From Chitinophagaceae bacterium (GTDB lineage Bacteria; Bacteroidota; Bacteroidia; Chitinophagales; Chitinophagaceae), in the NCBI GenBank assembly GCA_025963615.1, contig JAOQAL010000483.1:1-6926 (forward strand): a DNA stretch of 6,926 nucleotides. Reading direction: 5' to 3'. The position numbers and the translations under genes are program-made. Shown piece by piece: positions 6,759 through 6,926 of this stretch (position 1 is the first letter of the stretch; each line of letters opens with the position of its first letter). Below the pieces are notes generated by a model. That model was not told the origin of the DNA. It saw only the letters and a program-made list of their open reading frames with translations, and ran no database searches.

Positions 6759-6926
6759 TATTGCAAACCAGATTGCGGCTGGTGAAGTGATACAACGTCC
6801 TGCCAGCGCCGTAAAAGAGCTTTTGGAAAATGCCGTGGACGCAGGCGCTACAGAAATAAAATTAATTATACAGGATGCGGGCAAATCGCTCGTGCAGGTA
6901 ATTGATAATGGTGGCGGTATGAGCGA
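6727..6926 (+). CDS. mutL: DNA mismatch repair protein MutL, N-terminal fragment (runs off the right edge)
   Basis: The 66 visible codons encode the start of the MutL GHKL ATPase domain. Counting from the TTG at 6727, the conserved N-terminal segment [14 protein letters not shown] lies at 8-21, RPAS at 24-27, and motif I ([13 protein letters not shown]) at 30-42, with Glu31 matching the catalytic Glu29 of E. coli MutL and Asn35 its Mg-binding Asn33. Motif II, DNGGGM, is at 60-65 (Asp60 contacts adenine in the family). MutL couples mismatch recognition by MutS to strand removal. The start is uncertain. The TTG at 6727 gives the family-like beginning (M)[10 protein letters not shown]. An in-frame ATG at 6697 would add ten residues ([10 protein letters not shown]) unlike known MutL starts; a TAA lies two codons upstream of it. 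The gene is divergent from the hydrolase fusion, with only 53 bp between starts. No defect is visible in this part. Confidence 0.95.
   Translation, partial: MPDKILLLPDNIANQIAAGEVIQRPASAVKELLENAVDAGATEIKLIIQDAGKSLVQVIDNGGGMS

Noticed and set aside
6674..6766. Extension of the hydrolase fusion to a TTG at 6766
   Set aside because: The added 31 residues precede a perfect signal peptide start (MKKN) and would overlap the conserved mutL coding sequence.
1..6926. CRISPR array, insertion sequence, tRNA or other mobile or RNA element
   Set aside because: I saw no regularly spaced repeats, transposase-like product, terminal inverted repeats or tRNA-like cloverleaf; nearly all of the window is explained by four conserved genes.

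Overview
The window looks like chromosomal DNA from a Bacteroidota bacterium, probably of the Chitinophagaceae type. The evidence is a SusC/SusD outer-membrane pair, moderate to low GC with A-rich gene starts lacking strong Shine-Dalgarno sites, and a MutL N-terminus of the Bacteroidota type. The family-level placement is inference; the phylum is well supported.

Layout from left to right. Positions 1-112 (minus strand) hold the first 37 codons of a SusD-like lipoprotein gene that runs off the left edge. Positions 117-3518 (minus) hold a complete SusC/RagA-type TonB-dependent receptor, 4 nt upstream of the susD start, so the two form a susC-susD operon read right to left. Positions 3519-3751 are a 233-bp non-coding gap with a nested inverted repeat (3593-3637) and, at its right edge, a small palindrome over the stop codon of the next gene. 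Positions 3752-6673 (minus) hold an exported two-enzyme fusion: a NagZ-type family 3 glycoside hydrolase followed by a beta-lactamase-fold serine hydrolase. Positions 6674-6726 are a very short divergent spacer. From 6727 (plus) to the right edge lies the N-terminal ATPase part of the mismatch repair gene mutL.

How the genes work together. SusC and SusD should form a lidded, TonB-powered outer-membrane importer for an oligomeric nutrient (glycan or peptide); nothing in the window fixes the substrate. The fusion protein is predicted to be periplasmic and to act on cell-wall or muropeptide material: the GH3 part carries the full NagZ loop motif, and the second part carries the SxxK, YSD and HTG motifs of penicillin-binding-protein/class C beta-lactamase relatives. 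It lies upstream of susC on the same strand, but the gap and possible terminator suggest separate transcription. MutL is a housekeeping gene whose control region abuts or overlaps that of the fusion gene.

I found no mobile element, CRISPR array, tRNA, rRNA or clearly new system. The items most worth a second look are the hydrolase fusion, the unusual mutL start inside a 12-bp direct repeat, and the inverted repeat upstream of susC.
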